From Luminiphilus sp051201685 (GTDB taxonomy: Bacteria > Pseudomonadota > Gammaproteobacteria > Pseudomonadales > Halieaceae): a stretch of 64,000 nucleotides of DNA. Position 1 is the first letter of the stretch. Each line of letters opens with the position of its first letter. The DNA is taken from NCBI RefSeq assembly GCF_051201685.1, contig NZ_CP179213.1:3224001-3288000 (forward strand), read 5' to 3'. Shown piece after piece: positions 49,566 through 59,595 of the stretch. The position numbers were made by a program, and so were the translations under genes. A model generated the notes under the pieces. It was given only the letters and a program-made list of their open reading frames with translations, was not told where the DNA came from and made no database searches.

Positions 49566-51998
49566 TTAGAACGACTGGCGCCAGCGCACACCAATACTGC
49601 GAGGCTGGTTTACCTGTTCACGCGTGTCCCAGTTGACCGCGTTAATCCAAACAACGCCACGCTCGTCAGTGACGTTCTGAACATAGACTTCAGCCGTCCA
49701 AGTGTCCCTCTGAAGACCCAGCGCAGTATTCAGCACGTCATAGGAGGGCTGCTCCCGCAATTCGTTCTGTGCTGAGCCACCATCGAATAATGTGTTGGTC
49801 GACTTCCCGGTGTACATGTAAGACGCCTGTACAAACCAATCCTGCATGAAGTCGTAACGCGTTGTCAGATTGAACTTCACGTCGGGAACCCGAGGAAGAT
49901 CCGTGCCTGAAGCGGCATCGGGCTCTGGGCTGCTGGGATTACGTCGGTAATCTGAAGTCAGGGTTGAGTCGAGGAAACTCGCCGCGCCCGTCACACTCCA
50001 GTTATCGGTAATCATGGCCGCGAAATCAAATTCGAAGCCGTTGCTTTCGGCATTACCCACGTTGTAGGTCAGCGTAATAGGCGAGATTGACGTATCGAGA
50101 CGTGAGAACTGGAAGTCCTCCCAGTCCTGCCAGAACGCCGCAGCATTCAAACGGAGTCGACCGTCAAACAGCTCAGATTTAAAGCCAACCTCAACAGCGG
50201 TCAGGAAGTCTGATGTGAATTCACAACCGATATTGATCGAGCCCTGACCGGGCAGACCATCGGGGATACGCGTCTGACAGAAACGATTCAGGCCGCCGGG
50301 TCGATAACCCTCACCCCATGTGGTGTACAGCATGATGTCATCGGTCACCTGCCAATCGGCAGCAATACGATACACCTCATCTTTGCTATCGGTCACACGA
50401 CTGTCTGGCGCACAAGAATCGCCGTAGTTACTGGCTGGGCGATCTCCCTGCGGGCCAAAGCCGCCGCAAGGCCAAAACACCGTGCCAGAGAAACCGTCTA
50501 GTGAGCTCTCGTAGTCAAATTGCCGCGCACTACCCGTCAGCGTTAAGCGGTCGGTAATATCAAAAGACACCTCACCAAAAATGGCGGTCTCTTCATAGAG
50601 CCGCTCAAAGTCGGTAGTCCAATAAATGTCGGGGGCATCAACGGCCGCCTGTGGCGTTTCTGCCAATCCCAGCACGTGCCACTCGTAGTCGTTGGTGCCC
50701 TCTACGTCGACATAGTAGAAACCCGCCATATAACGGAAACGCTTGTCTGGGTCTGACGCATAACGGACCTCAAAGGTTTGACGTCCCTGGTTGCTCTCCT
50801 GCGTGAACTGCTCGCGTGGATCGCCGCAAGTTCCGAAGTAACTGACGTAACAGTTGTAATAGGGATCAACAAAGCCCTGAGACACGTAGTAATCACTGTA
50901 CAGCGAGTAATCGGCGTACACCTCAATATCGCGATCAAGATCGGCTGCTGTGGCAGTTAATGTGCCGCCAAAGAGCTCACCTTCAATTTTTGCCGAGAAT
51001 TGGGTCCACTTGTCGGTCATGGACTCGGGCAACAACTGCATAACCTGCAAATCGCCAATAGTGGGGTCGTGATCCCAAACACCCTCACGATCGAGATCCT
51101 GCATCATCGCAGTGGCGGTAAAGGTCCAAGAGTCATTCAGGTCAACCCTAAGCGCCGCACGGCCACCATAAGTTGTCGCTTCGTTGAAATTCTCCTTGGC
51201 AATGTCGGCGTTACTCGCCGTAAAGTCTGAGGCAATGTCTCTCAGAGGGCTGCCCTCGGGAAGACCCGCGCGAATGTAACCACGCTTGAAGGTATGGGAG
51301 CCTTGAACGTTGTCGATATAGCCGCCGTCGTGCTTGTAATATCCCATGACTCTCAAAGCGGCACGCTCACCGATTGGAATGTTCACAAAGCCTTCGGCGC
51401 GATAGCTAGGGTCACCGCTCTTAACCTGGCTGGTATCAAGACTGTAACCGCCCGAAAATTCACCGAGTTCAGGCTGGTTAGTGATGATACGCATAGCACC
51501 CGACTGGGCGTTGGCACCAAAGGTTGTGCCCTGAGGCCCCGCCAAAACTTCAATACGATTGACGTCATAAATGTGCGGGTTTAGATAGTTACCCACCAAA
51601 GTCACCGGCTGTTCATCGAGGTATACCGCAACACTGGGGTTTGCGCCCAGGGTGCTCTCGCCACCACTCGATACGCCGCGAATATAGATATTGCCCGAAC
51701 CTGGACCCAAAGTGACGTAGCTAACGTTGGGCAGCATCATCAGATAATCTTCCATATCTGTGATATTGAGGTCCTGAAGCTGGGTCTCCCCCAACACCGA
51801 TACGCTCATCGGTACTTCCTGAACGCTCTCGGCACGACGTGTCGCAGTTACCACGACTTCTTCGATCTGTGCTTGAGCGACGCCGGGAATGGCGACCCCA
51901 GCAACGCCTACAGCACCACAGGCAGCGGCAACAGCCAGAGCCAGTGGTCGGTTACTGCGCCGTGGACGGTAAGCATGTTGATGATTAATAGCTTTCAT
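49566..51998 (-). CDS. TonB-dependent outer membrane receptor
   Basis: An 810-residue TonB-dependent receptor. A long signal peptide ends in IPGVAQAQ, followed by the TonB box IEEVVVTATRR and plug segments LMMLPNVSYVTLGPGSGNIYIRG and IEVLAGPQGTTFGANAQSGAMRI. The barrel ends RSIGVRWRQSF, a good C-terminal Phe. The ATG at 51998 follows AAGGGGGA; the longer frame to 52049 is not needed. It is divergent from an FAD oxidoreductase (52298) and upstream of a TPR-sulfotransferase on its own strand. Ligand unknown. Confidence 0.93.
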   Translation of the reverse strand: MKAINHQHAYRPRRSNRPLALAVAAACGAVGVAGVAIPGVAQAQIEEVVVTATRRAESVQEVPMSVSVLGETQLQDLNITDMEDYLMMLPNVSYVTLGPGSGNIYIRGVSSGGESTLGANPSVAVYLDEQPVTLVGNYLNPHIYDVNRIEVLAGPQGTTFGANAQSGAMRIITNQPELGEFSGGYSLDTSQVKSGDPSYRAEGFVNIPIGERAALRVMGYYKHDGGYIDNVQGSHTFKRGYIRAGLPEGSPLRDIASDFTASNADIAKENFNEATTYGGRAALRVDLNDSWTFTATAMMQDLDREGVWDHDPTIGDLQVMQLLPESMTDKWTQFSAKIEGELFGGTLTATAADLDRDIEVYADYSLYSDYYVSQGFVDPYYNCYVSYFGTCGDPREQFTQESNQGRQTFEVRYASDPDKRFRYMAGFYYVDVEGTNDYEWHVLGLAETPQAAVDAPDIYWTTDFERLYEETAIFGEVSFDITDRLTLTGSARQFDYESSLDGFSGTVFWPCGGFGPQGDRPASNYGDSCAPDSRVTDSKDEVYRIAADWQVTDDIMLYTTWGEGYRPGGLNRFCQTRIPDGLPGQGSINIGCEFTSDFLTAVEVGFKSELFDGRLRLNAAAFWQDWEDFQFSRLDTSISPITLTYNVGNAESNGFEFDFAAMITDNWSVTGAASFLDSTLTSDYRRNPSSPEPDAASGTDLPRVPDVKFNLTTRYDFMQDWFVQASYMYTGKSTNTLFDGGSAQNELREQPSYDVLNTALGLQRDTWTAEVYVQNVTDERGVVWINAVNWDTREQVNQPRSIGVRWRQSF

Positions 51999-52297
51999 AA
52001 TTAGTGATCCCCCTTTGGCCAAGAACACAGCAAGCCGCGCCCCTGACACACCTCAATTTGACCCATGGAAATAGGCCATTTAACGCTTGTCTCATTTTTG
52101 TTTAGTTATAGCGCGATTAACGTCCACAAATCAAATACTGAGCACCCTTGCCAAACTGCCGCCGATAGGGATAGGCCTAAAAATCACTCTGTAATCCCGC
52201 CCGCAAATTTATGCCCCAAAACCATAAAAAATTGTAGGATTCCCAAAACAAAAGCTACTGCTAATGCAACGCGCTTCAGACACCCAAAGGAGAGGCC

Positions 52298-53656
52298 ATG
52301 CACATCGAAGAACCCGCTAAAACCGTGCCGGTAATCCATCAAACCGACGTCCTAGTCGTGGGGTCGGGGCCGGGAGGGCTCGCGGCAGCCATAGCTGCGG
52401 CGCGGTGTGGCGTTGAAGTGACTCTTCTGGAGCGCTTCGGCTGCTTCGGCGGGAACATCACTGCGGTCGGCGTTGAGGGCTTTGCCTGGTATCGCCACGA
52501 GCAAACCATAGACAGCGAGGGCCTGGGCATTGAGTTTGAGCAACGTGCGGTCAGCGCCGGTGCGGCGGTGGAGGAACCCCAATCTAATAGCCACGCCATT
52601 GATGGCGAGGCCTTTAAATGGGTTGCTGACACGCTGGTGTCCGAGGCGGGCATAACCCCCATGCTCCATCGCATGTTTGTAGCACCCCTCATGGAAGGCG
52701 ACTGCATTGTGGGCGTCATTGTTGAGAGCAAAGCTGGACGGGAAGCAATTCTCGCCAAGCGGGTCATTGATGCCACAGGGGATGCCGACGTCACCCACCG
52801 CGCGGGTGCAACTACCCTCAAGCAAGCTCCAGAGGACATGATTGGCACTTCGGTGATGTTCTCAATGTCGGGGGTTAACAAGCAGCGCTTCATTGAACAG
52901 GTAAAGGCCGACCCCCAGACCTATCGGGACTGGGCTTATGGCCAATGGACGGTGGAAACGACGGGTAAAGAAGACGAAATGTTTTCGCCCTTTCTACGCA
53001 AACCCTTCGAACAGGCCCGAGAAGCGGGACTGATTCCCCCCAATCTCGACACCATTGCCGGCACTTGGGGCGCCATTTACGACAGTGGCGACCTCACCTA
53101 CCTCAACCTCGTTCACCTGCTGGGCTATGACGGTACCAATCCCGACGATCTCACTCGGGGCGAGATGGAAGGCCGGGAACAAGCGATGATGGCCATTGAG
53201 GCATTGAAGCGGTTTATGCCCGGCTGCGAAGGCGCCAAGCTGCGCAACTTTGGCATGACCCTGGGCATTCGAGATACGCGCAAGATTGATGCCCACTACA
53301 ACATGACTGAGCACGATGTGCGGGAGCAAGGGCGCTTTGACGACAGTATTGGCATCTTCCCCGAGTTCATTGACGGATACGGCATTCTTATACTGCCCAC
53401 AACCGGGCGCTACTTTCAGATTCCTTATCGGACCCTGTTACCCGACACCGTTAAACACCTGATCTGCGCCGGTCGAATTACTGGGGGCGATCGCGTGAGT
53501 CATGCGGCCACCCGCAACATGATGTGTTGCACGGTTACAGGCCAAGGTGCCGGCGTCGCCGCAGCCTTAGCGGTGAAGCAAGACCGTGACTTTAAGGATC
53601 TGTCTGTGGGTGCGGTGCAAAAAGAGCTCCTCAGGCAGGAAGTTCGCATTCATTAA
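52298..53656 (+). CDS. FAD-dependent oxidoreductase, FAD_oxidored family
   Basis: A 452-residue FAD enzyme with the dinucleotide-binding motif VLVVGSGPGGLAAAIAAARCG at about 16-36 (GxGxxG), then ERFGCFGGNITAVGV and the RVIDATGDADVTHRAGA second FAD segment. A C-terminal ICAGRITGGDRVSHAATRNMMCC closes the fold. This matches the FAD_oxidored/succinate dehydrogenase-like group seen in carbohydrate and aromatic degradation. Substrate unknown. It is divergent from the TonB receptor, so both may belong to one uptake and oxidation module. A modest ribosome-binding site (AAAGGAGA) precedes the ATG. Confidence 0.88.
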   Translation: MHIEEPAKTVPVIHQTDVLVVGSGPGGLAAAIAAARCGVEVTLLERFGCFGGNITAVGVEGFAWYRHEQTIDSEGLGIEFEQRAVSAGAAVEEPQSNSHAIDGEAFKWVADTLVSEAGITPMLHRMFVAPLMEGDCIVGVIVESKAGREAILAKRVIDATGDADVTHRAGATTLKQAPEDMIGTSVMFSMSGVNKQRFIEQVKADPQTYRDWAYGQWTVETTGKEDEMFSPFLRKPFEQAREAGLIPPNLDTIAGTWGAIYDSGDLTYLNLVHLLGYDGTNPDDLTRGEMEGREQAMMAIEALKRFMPGCEGAKLRNFGMTLGIRDTRKIDAHYNMTEHDVREQGRFDDSIGIFPEFIDGYGILILPTTGRYFQIPYRTLLPDTVKHLICAGRITGGDRVSHAATRNMMCCTVTGQGAGVAAALAVKQDRDFKDLSVGAVQKELLRQEVRIH

Positions 53657-53935
53657 ATTGCAGCTCAGCAACAGGCCTTCAACTCAGGCGGCCATTTGAA
53701 CAAGCCATTGGGGTAGAAACCCATAGGGCAAACATGCCATAGGGTCCTCATAAAAAGACAAAGACGCCGCGGGGGCTAAACCTCTGACTGGGACTCACCC
53801 GTCAGCTGGAATCCTCGCGGGGTCGTACACTCTGATAAATATTAGGCCAAATTCTAAAGCGCGGTGTACCCTCTGCCAATAACAGCCATCGGTCTATTAC
53901 CCCGCTAAGCCCTCAGCACTTCAGGATCACAAACT

Positions 53936-55225
53936 ATGATGCAAAACCGTCACCGCATATTTAGCGCAGCAATGGGCTGCCTTCTCTTACTGTGCGCCAA
54001 GGCCAACGCAGAAATTCCAACTGAACTCATCGAGCAAGCAGGCTTCGCGCCGGAGCGGCTGCAAAAAATCGATGAATTTGTGCAGCGAGATATTAAAGCC
54101 GGGAGAGTGTCAGGTGCCGTCACCCTGGTGGCCCGTCACGGTCAATTGGTGCATTTTTCTGCTCAGGGCAACTTTGGCAGTGCTGACCCACGACCGCTTC
54201 AGGAAGATACTCTGTTTCGAATTTATTCCATGACTAAACCCATCACTACGGTAGCCGCGATGATGCTTTACGAAGCGGGCGCTTTTCATCTAGGTGACCC
54301 AGTCAGCCGCTATTTACCAGAATTTGAATCGGTTCAGCTGCTTCGCGATGGCGAATTGGTCACACCCTCGGGGCCTATAACGATAGGGCAACTAATGACC
54401 CACACAGCGGGACTCTCTTATGGCTGGCACCCCAATGACCCCGTAGACCAGGCTTACGTGAAGGCTGACCTGATTAACAGCACTAGCAGCGATGACTTTA
54501 TACAGCGTCTAGCGGGTCTACCTCTGCGCTTTGAGCCCGGAAGTCGCTATCACTACAGTGTCGCCACCGACGTTTTGGGTGTTCTGGTTGAGCGTTTATC
54601 GGGCATGAGCCTCGAGGCCTTTTTTCAAACCCGCATTTTTGCACCCTTGGGTATGACCGATACCTTCTTCAATGTACCCGTCGACAAGCTCGATCGCTTT
54701 GCTCCCAATCATTATTGGAATGCGCAACTGGGCGCGATTGCGCCAATACCCGAAGCATCGGCACAACCCTTTACCGGTGTTACCACTTTTTCGGGTGGCG
54801 GTGGCTTGGTATCTACCGCCAAGGACTATTGGATTTTTTGCGAGACGCTTCGTCAGGGTGGCAGCTACAACGGCACACGAATCTTGGGCCCCAAGACCGT
54901 ACAATTTATGACCGCAGATCACCTCACTCCGGCTGTGCGTAATCGTGGAGTCGGTGAATACCCCGACTCGCATCTATACCCCGGGCAGTCCGCGGGATTG
55001 GGGTTTGGTGTCATTACCGACCCGGGACAAACCGGCGTTATCTCATCTAAAGGGGCTTACTCTTGGGGCGGAGCCGCCAACACCAAATTCTGGATAGATC
55101 CCGAAGAAGATCTGATCGTTATTCTGATGACGCAAGTGATGGGCGCACCCTATGGCGATGCGCTGCGCTTCGATTTGAAGGTAGCCACCTACCAAGCGCT
55201 CACTCGGTTGGGCGCATCACCCTGA
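53936..55225 (+). CDS. Secreted serine hydrolase, class C beta-lactamase-like (EstB type)
   Basis: A 429-residue exported esterase/beta-lactamase-fold enzyme. The signal peptide (FSAAMGCLLLLCAKANAE) is cleaved near residue 25. The catalytic SMTK is at 98-101, YHYSVATD supplies the YSx motif near residue 205, and the C-terminal WGGAANTKFWIDPEED contains a WGG in place of the KTG triad, as in EstB-like family VIII carboxylesterases. It may start at 53936 or the adjacent ATG 53939. It converges on the short BCCT transporter gene 3 bp away, an unusually close tail-to-tail pair. Substrate unknown. Confidence 0.9.
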   Translation: MMQNRHRIFSAAMGCLLLLCAKANAEIPTELIEQAGFAPERLQKIDEFVQRDIKAGRVSGAVTLVARHGQLVHFSAQGNFGSADPRPLQEDTLFRIYSMTKPITTVAAMMLYEAGAFHLGDPVSRYLPEFESVQLLRDGELVTPSGPITIGQLMTHTAGLSYGWHPNDPVDQAYVKADLINSTSSDDFIQRLAGLPLRFEPGSRYHYSVATDVLGVLVERLSGMSLEAFFQTRIFAPLGMTDTFFNVPVDKLDRFAPNHYWNAQLGAIAPIPEASAQPFTGVTTFSGGGGLVSTAKDYWIFCETLRQGGSYNGTRILGPKTVQFMTADHLTPAVRNRGVGEYPDSHLYPGQSAGLGFGVITDPGQTGVISSKGAYSWGGAANTKFWIDPEEDLIVILMTQVMGAPYGDALRFDLKVATYQALTRLGASP

Positions 55226-55228
55226 GAT

Positions 55229-56350
55229 TTAAGCCCGAAGCTGCGCCCTGTGCCGATACACCAGAGCGTAGACCGCCGCGTAAATACCAATGACCACCAG
55301 CCCAACCCATTCAATTTTGAAGGGCGTGAACTGAAAAGACAGCACCAGCGCAAAAAGAATAAACCAGTTAAGCGCCACGTAGCGGCCGATGCCGAGGCGC
55401 TCTACCGTCAGGCCTATATTTTGCGTGTATAAGCGTGTCAGCGAGTCGAGGGAGTTCACTACGAACAACACGCCCACTGCGATCATTGCCCAGCTCAAGC
55501 CCCCGGTAACATTTAAGCCCTGGGTGAAGTAGCCGTACAAAACCGCAAACCACAAAGCAATGGGAATCGAAGGCACGATCAATAATGCCAGCAACAACTG
55601 CCATGCGGTCAGTCCCCCCACAAATCGCGACACAAATTGCCCAATCATGATGCTCCAGGCAAACCACCAAAACAGGTAAAACGCGTGGTAATCATTAAGG
55701 GGCAGTACAAAGCGGTGAATCTGCCCGAAGTAGTCGCCCAAACCTGCGAGGGACTTGCCCAGCCCAACAAAGCCCATATCCGAGGCCAAGAAAGCTCCAG
55801 CAATGAGCAGAAAAAACAACGCCGTTGAGCTTAGGCTAAGAGCTTTAACAAAACGTAGGTGCGTGCTCGACAGCACCGCCAGCAACACCACTAACGCCAC
55901 CCCACCAAAACGCAGCGCGTCTGAGATGCCCGCCACGTAATCGGGGAGGTAGTGAAGAAACAGATAACCGGTGAACGCGCAGGTACCAATAATGCAAAAA
56001 TTATTGGCGAGCTTAATCACCGGTATCTCAAACAACCTCAACTTCGGCTCGACCACGCAAAAGTAGAAGGTTGTTAAAAAATAGAACCCCCAAACCAGAA
56101 AGCCCCAAAACCCAAATTCAAGGGCAAGCGGATTAGCGAAGGCGTATTCGGGATCGGCCGCAAAAGACTCAAAATCGACCAGCGGAAACATAATCAGCCC
56201 CACATCTAGCCCCGAGGTGAAAAGAATCGCCATGAAGGTAATCAGGGGCACGGGCACACTGCCCTCAATCGCCACGTTACGGTACCTGACCACTAAAAAT
56301 AACGAGGTGAGCGTCGTCACGATAATCGCGGTCGACAAAATAAAATTCAT
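55229..56350 (-). CDS. Short BCCT-type quaternary ammonium transporter
   Basis: A 373-residue integral membrane protein with about ten hydrophobic helices. DYHAFYLFWWFAWSIMIGQFVSRF and the following LLLALLIVPSIPIALWFAVLYGYF correspond to the BCCT signature (FYxxWWxxWS with the substrate-binding Trp residues and LVP...LWF), so it should carry betaine, choline, carnitine or a relative. True BCCT carriers have about 500 residues and twelve helices, so this one is short; its first segment starts directly (FILSTAIIVTTLTSLFLVV). The ATG at 56350 is preferred to a TTG at 56356. It lies 16 bp from the GMC choline dehydrogenase-like gene on the same strand, which supports the substrate class. Confidence 0.72.
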   Translation of the reverse strand: MNFILSTAIIVTTLTSLFLVVRYRNVAIEGSVPVPLITFMAILFTSGLDVGLIMFPLVDFESFAADPEYAFANPLALEFGFWGFLVWGFYFLTTFYFCVVEPKLRLFEIPVIKLANNFCIIGTCAFTGYLFLHYLPDYVAGISDALRFGGVALVVLLAVLSSTHLRFVKALSLSSTALFFLLIAGAFLASDMGFVGLGKSLAGLGDYFGQIHRFVLPLNDYHAFYLFWWFAWSIMIGQFVSRFVGGLTAWQLLLALLIVPSIPIALWFAVLYGYFTQGLNVTGGLSWAMIAVGVLFVVNSLDSLTRLYTQNIGLTVERLGIGRYVALNWFILFALVLSFQFTPFKIEWVGLVVIGIYAAVYALVYRHRAQLRA

Positions 56351-56365
56351 GCTCAATGGCCTTTG

Positions 56366-58069
56366 TCAGATTGCAGGAGGTAGCCCCACTGGAACACAGC
56401 GCAGGGGTTGCCCCGCGCGCTGCTGTGTTTGCCAATCGGGAGCCTCCCAAATTCTAGCCTCCTGACGCTCGGGAGTTTTATTCCGTATCAAATCCGCCGC
56501 ACGCTCAGCCACCATAATTGTCGGGGCGTTGAGGTTGCCGTTGGGAATGATTGGGAAGATAGACGAATCGACAACCCGTAAACCTTGCAGACCACGAACG
56601 CGACACTGCGGATCTACGACGGCGCCAAGGTCGTCGGTAGCCCCCATGCGACAAGAGCACGACGGGTGATATGCCGTTTCAACATTTTTTCGTACCCAGG
56701 CATCAACCGCAGCATCGTCGGCCAGATCAATCGCGGGTTGGATTTCCTCGGCGCGAAACGCATCGAGGGCCGGCTGTTGCAATATTTCACGGGTTAAACG
56801 CAAACAACTGCGCCAGTCCTGTCGATCCTGCTCCGTTGCCAAATAGTTGAACAGGATCTCGGGCTCATCCTCCGGGGCAGGTCCAGTGATACGAACATGC
56901 CCTCGGCTTTCGGGTTTGTTGGGGCCCACATGCACCTGAAACCCATGCCCGTCAAAGGCTGCCTTACCGTCGTAGCGAATCGCCGCGGGCATAAAGTGAT
57001 ACTGAATATCGGGGGCCGATAATCCAGCTCGAGAACGGATAAAGCCACAGGACTCAAAATGATTAGTCGCGCCAAGACCCGATCGAGTCAGTATCCATCG
57101 AACACCAATACGGAGCTTTGAAAACCAATCGAGGTGCCCGTTCACCGTAATCGGTTGACGACAGCGGTATTGAAAATACACCTCAAGGTGGTCTTGCAAA
57201 TTCTCGCCCACCCCCGGCAAATCGTGCAGTACTTCGACACCAGCGGCTGCCAATACTTCGGGGGATCCAATACCCGAGCGTTGTAACAGAAGAGGCGAAC
57301 CCACCGACCCTGCACTGACAATGACCTCGCGCCGTGCAGACGCCGAAACGGACTTACCCTTGCAGCGATACTGCACGCCGGTAACACGACTGCCCGACAA
57401 AATCAGACGCTCGACTTCGGCGCGGGTCACCAGGGTTAAATTTGGTCGTTTACGTGCAGGCTTAAGGTAAGCCAGATCGGTTGAGCAGCGCTCCCCATGC
57501 CGAACGGTCATGTGCATGGGGCCAAAACCTTCCTGACGGAAACCGTTGTAATCCGGGGTGCTGCCGTAGCCCGCATCGCAACCCGCGTCGACAAACGCCT
57601 GATAAAGCGGGTTACGCATGCGATTGCCGTTGCAGGTATCGACGGGGCCGTCACCGCCACGGTACTCATCAGCACCCGACATCCAGCGCTCAGCGCGACG
57701 GAAATAGGGCAGGCAGTCGGCGTAGCTCCAGCCTTCGGCACCCTGCTCTACCCAGCTGTCAAAATCCTCAGCATGACCTCGTACGTAAACCATGCCATTG
57801 ATCGCCGAAGAACCGCCTAAGACTTTGCCTCGGGCACAGTCCATTTTTCGTTGCTCGAGACCGGGCTCGGGCCGCCCCCAGTAACCCCAGTTAAAACGCG
57901 GAGTATTCATGGGAATCGACAGAGCCGTGGGCATTTTTATAAACAGGCTGCGATCGTCCTTGCCCGCTTCGATCAGCAAGACCGAGTGCGCCCCATCTTC
58001 TGTCAAACGATTGGCCAGAACACAGCCCGCCGAACCGGCACCCACGATGATGTAGTCGAACTCACTCAA
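56366..58069 (-). CDS. GMC oxidoreductase, choline dehydrogenase-like
   Basis: An FAD-dependent alcohol dehydrogenase of the glucose-methanol-choline family (567 residues). The N-terminal FDYIIVGAGSAGCVLANRL binds FAD; GGSSAINGMVYVRGH and GVGENLQDHLEVY are GMC signatures 1 and 2; the C-terminal His (AYHPSCSCRMG) and Asn (NGNLNAPTIMVAERAADLI) form the catalytic pair. The TTG at 58069 has AGGAG ten bases upstream and matches the usual family N-terminus; an ATG at 58117 would add 16 residues. It is paired with the BCCT-like transporter (gap 16 bp). Choline or another amino alcohol fits the context, but many GMC enzymes use other alcohols. Confidence 0.87.
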   Translation of the reverse strand: MSEFDYIIVGAGSAGCVLANRLTEDGAHSVLLIEAGKDDRSLFIKMPTALSIPMNTPRFNWGYWGRPEPGLEQRKMDCARGKVLGGSSAINGMVYVRGHAEDFDSWVEQGAEGWSYADCLPYFRRAERWMSGADEYRGGDGPVDTCNGNRMRNPLYQAFVDAGCDAGYGSTPDYNGFRQEGFGPMHMTVRHGERCSTDLAYLKPARKRPNLTLVTRAEVERLILSGSRVTGVQYRCKGKSVSASARREVIVSAGSVGSPLLLQRSGIGSPEVLAAAGVEVLHDLPGVGENLQDHLEVYFQYRCRQPITVNGHLDWFSKLRIGVRWILTRSGLGATNHFESCGFIRSRAGLSAPDIQYHFMPAAIRYDGKAAFDGHGFQVHVGPNKPESRGHVRITGPAPEDEPEILFNYLATEQDRQDWRSCLRLTREILQQPALDAFRAEEIQPAIDLADDAAVDAWVRKNVETAYHPSCSCRMGATDDLGAVVDPQCRVRGLQGLRVVDSSIFPIIPNGNLNAPTIMVAERAADLIRNKTPERQEARIWEAPDWQTQQRAGQPLRCVPVGLPPAI

Positions 58070-58258
58070 TGTGCTAACGCTCCTGATTTTAGGTACCGAG
58101 GTGCAGGTCGCCCACATCCTCAGCTAATTTTGTGCGCGCAACGCGGCTATAAACGGTGCCTCCCTTTGCGCTCTAGTCAGCCAAGGCCCCTTGCGGCCGC
58201 TGACAGTATTTTTGCCAGTTTAGGCGGCAGTAGGTTGTGAGCTCAACCGTGAATGCCA

Positions 58259-59350
58259 TTATTCAATAAACGACCGACCATCGAGGGCCGCTGCAACCGA
58301 CGCGGGCACCGGGATGCGAAGGTGACGTGCCAAGGAGGGATAAATATCAACAATGGCGGGACGTTGGTAAAAACTCGGTAATAAACGCTGGCTATTTGTC
58401 ACCATCCAGGTGGTTCGTTCCCGTTCACTCTGACCGCCATGATCCTTTCCTGTGTGAAGGTCTCGGCCGTGATCGGTCGTCACCAAGATCAACCAATCTT
58501 CACTTTGAGTCGCGGCCCGGGCCTGAACAGCCGACCAGACTGTGCCCACCAATTGATCCATCACCTCTACCGCAGCATCAAGCTCGGGGCTATCGCCTAA
58601 TGCGTGCCCGACATCGTCGGTGTACTGCAAATACACCCATGACAAATCAGGCCCTTGCTGCTCGATAACACGGGCAGCCTCAGCCGCGACGTGACGATCG
58701 ATCGCCTGTATGTGCCTATCTTGGGGTGCATGGGGAAAACGCTGGGGGTCAGTTTCAAAGCCGTCTGCGACAAAGTCGATGGTTACACCCCCTGCGTCTG
58801 CAAGCCCGGCACCTAGAAGGATAGTTCTATTGTCGGTCCAGGTTGAAAAAATCCCGGTCTCTAGGGGAGGCTCAACGGCTTTAGCGAGGCGAAAGAGGTT
58901 CCAGTAGTCGTAATTTGGCGCGAGGTCAGCGTTACCGTAAACGTTATGTTTATTCGCCCAAGTCCCGGTCACCAAACTCATATACCCCGGCGCAGACACG
59001 GTGGGGGTCTCGGCAGGGTCGTTTAAGGGGCCCCCAACTTCCGCTCGAGTGTAGCCACCCACCTTGGCAATGGCATCGAGATTGGGGGTGAACACGCGCT
59101 CGATAACGTCAGCTGGAATGCCGTCTACAATTAGAAAAACCGCTTTGTTGCTGGCCACTGCTGTGCTGTTGGTCATTTCATTACCGGCCCATGCAACCGA
59201 GGCCGTGGTCATGGTCATGGTCATGACTATAAGCCTCAGTGCAACTAGACAATGTGTGGCACAAACCCTAACGCCGTCAGTTGCACGAGACCAAGGGATA
59301 AATGCGGCTCTCGAAAACCACTTGCCCAAAATACTGCACGTTGTGGTCAT
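58259..59350 (-). CDS. Secreted alkaline phosphatase-superfamily phosphodiesterase (NPP-like)
   Basis: A 363-residue metal-dependent phosphodiesterase or phosphatase. KAVFLIVDGIPADVIERV provides the first metal Asp; TPTVSAPGYMSLVTG carries the nucleophilic Ser/Thr; QYTDDVGHALG, VTTDHGRD and GKDHGGQSERERTTW give the remaining ligands, as in nucleotide pyrophosphatase/phosphodiesterases. A hydrophobic stretch before VAWAGNE is the signal peptide, but it lies about 50 residues from the chosen ATG (59350, AAGGAAA upstream), an unusually long N-terminal extension. A GGTCAT tract there encodes Met-Thr repeats. In this locus it might release choline or glycerophosphocholine derivatives; this is speculation. 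Confidence 0.82.
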   Translation of the reverse strand: MTTTCSILGKWFSRAAFIPWSRATDGVRVCATHCLVALRLIVMTMTMTTASVAWAGNEMTNSTAVASNKAVFLIVDGIPADVIERVFTPNLDAIAKVGGYTRAEVGGPLNDPAETPTVSAPGYMSLVTGTWANKHNVYGNADLAPNYDYWNLFRLAKAVEPPLETGIFSTWTDNRTILLGAGLADAGGVTIDFVADGFETDPQRFPHAPQDRHIQAIDRHVAAEAARVIEQQGPDLSWVYLQYTDDVGHALGDSPELDAAVEVMDQLVGTVWSAVQARAATQSEDWLILVTTDHGRDLHTGKDHGGQSERERTTWMVTNSQRLLPSFYQRPAIVDIYPSLARHLRIPVPASVAAALDGRSFIE

Positions 59351-59595
59351 GGCTAAATTTCCTTTGAGGGTTGAAACCCACTGCACTGAGTATTCTCCTT
59401 AGGCAGCTTGTGCAGTAAGCAGCACAGCGCTGCTGCAAGTAGCACTTCCTTTGTAGTGAGTGGCACTTTTTTGTCACTGACACCCCTCTTCATTAAGCAT
59501 CAAGCCACAGCATTTTGCACGGCAAGTGCCCATAGGTGATGATGCTAAAATTAATCCTGCATCAAAGATTAGATGACCATGCCCCTTGGAAGCCG

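Noticed and set aside
52339..52893. Long minus-strand frame of 184 codons inside the FAD oxidoreductase
   Set aside because: Antisense to a GxGxxG flavoenzyme frame with strong family motifs; typical GC-rich shadow.
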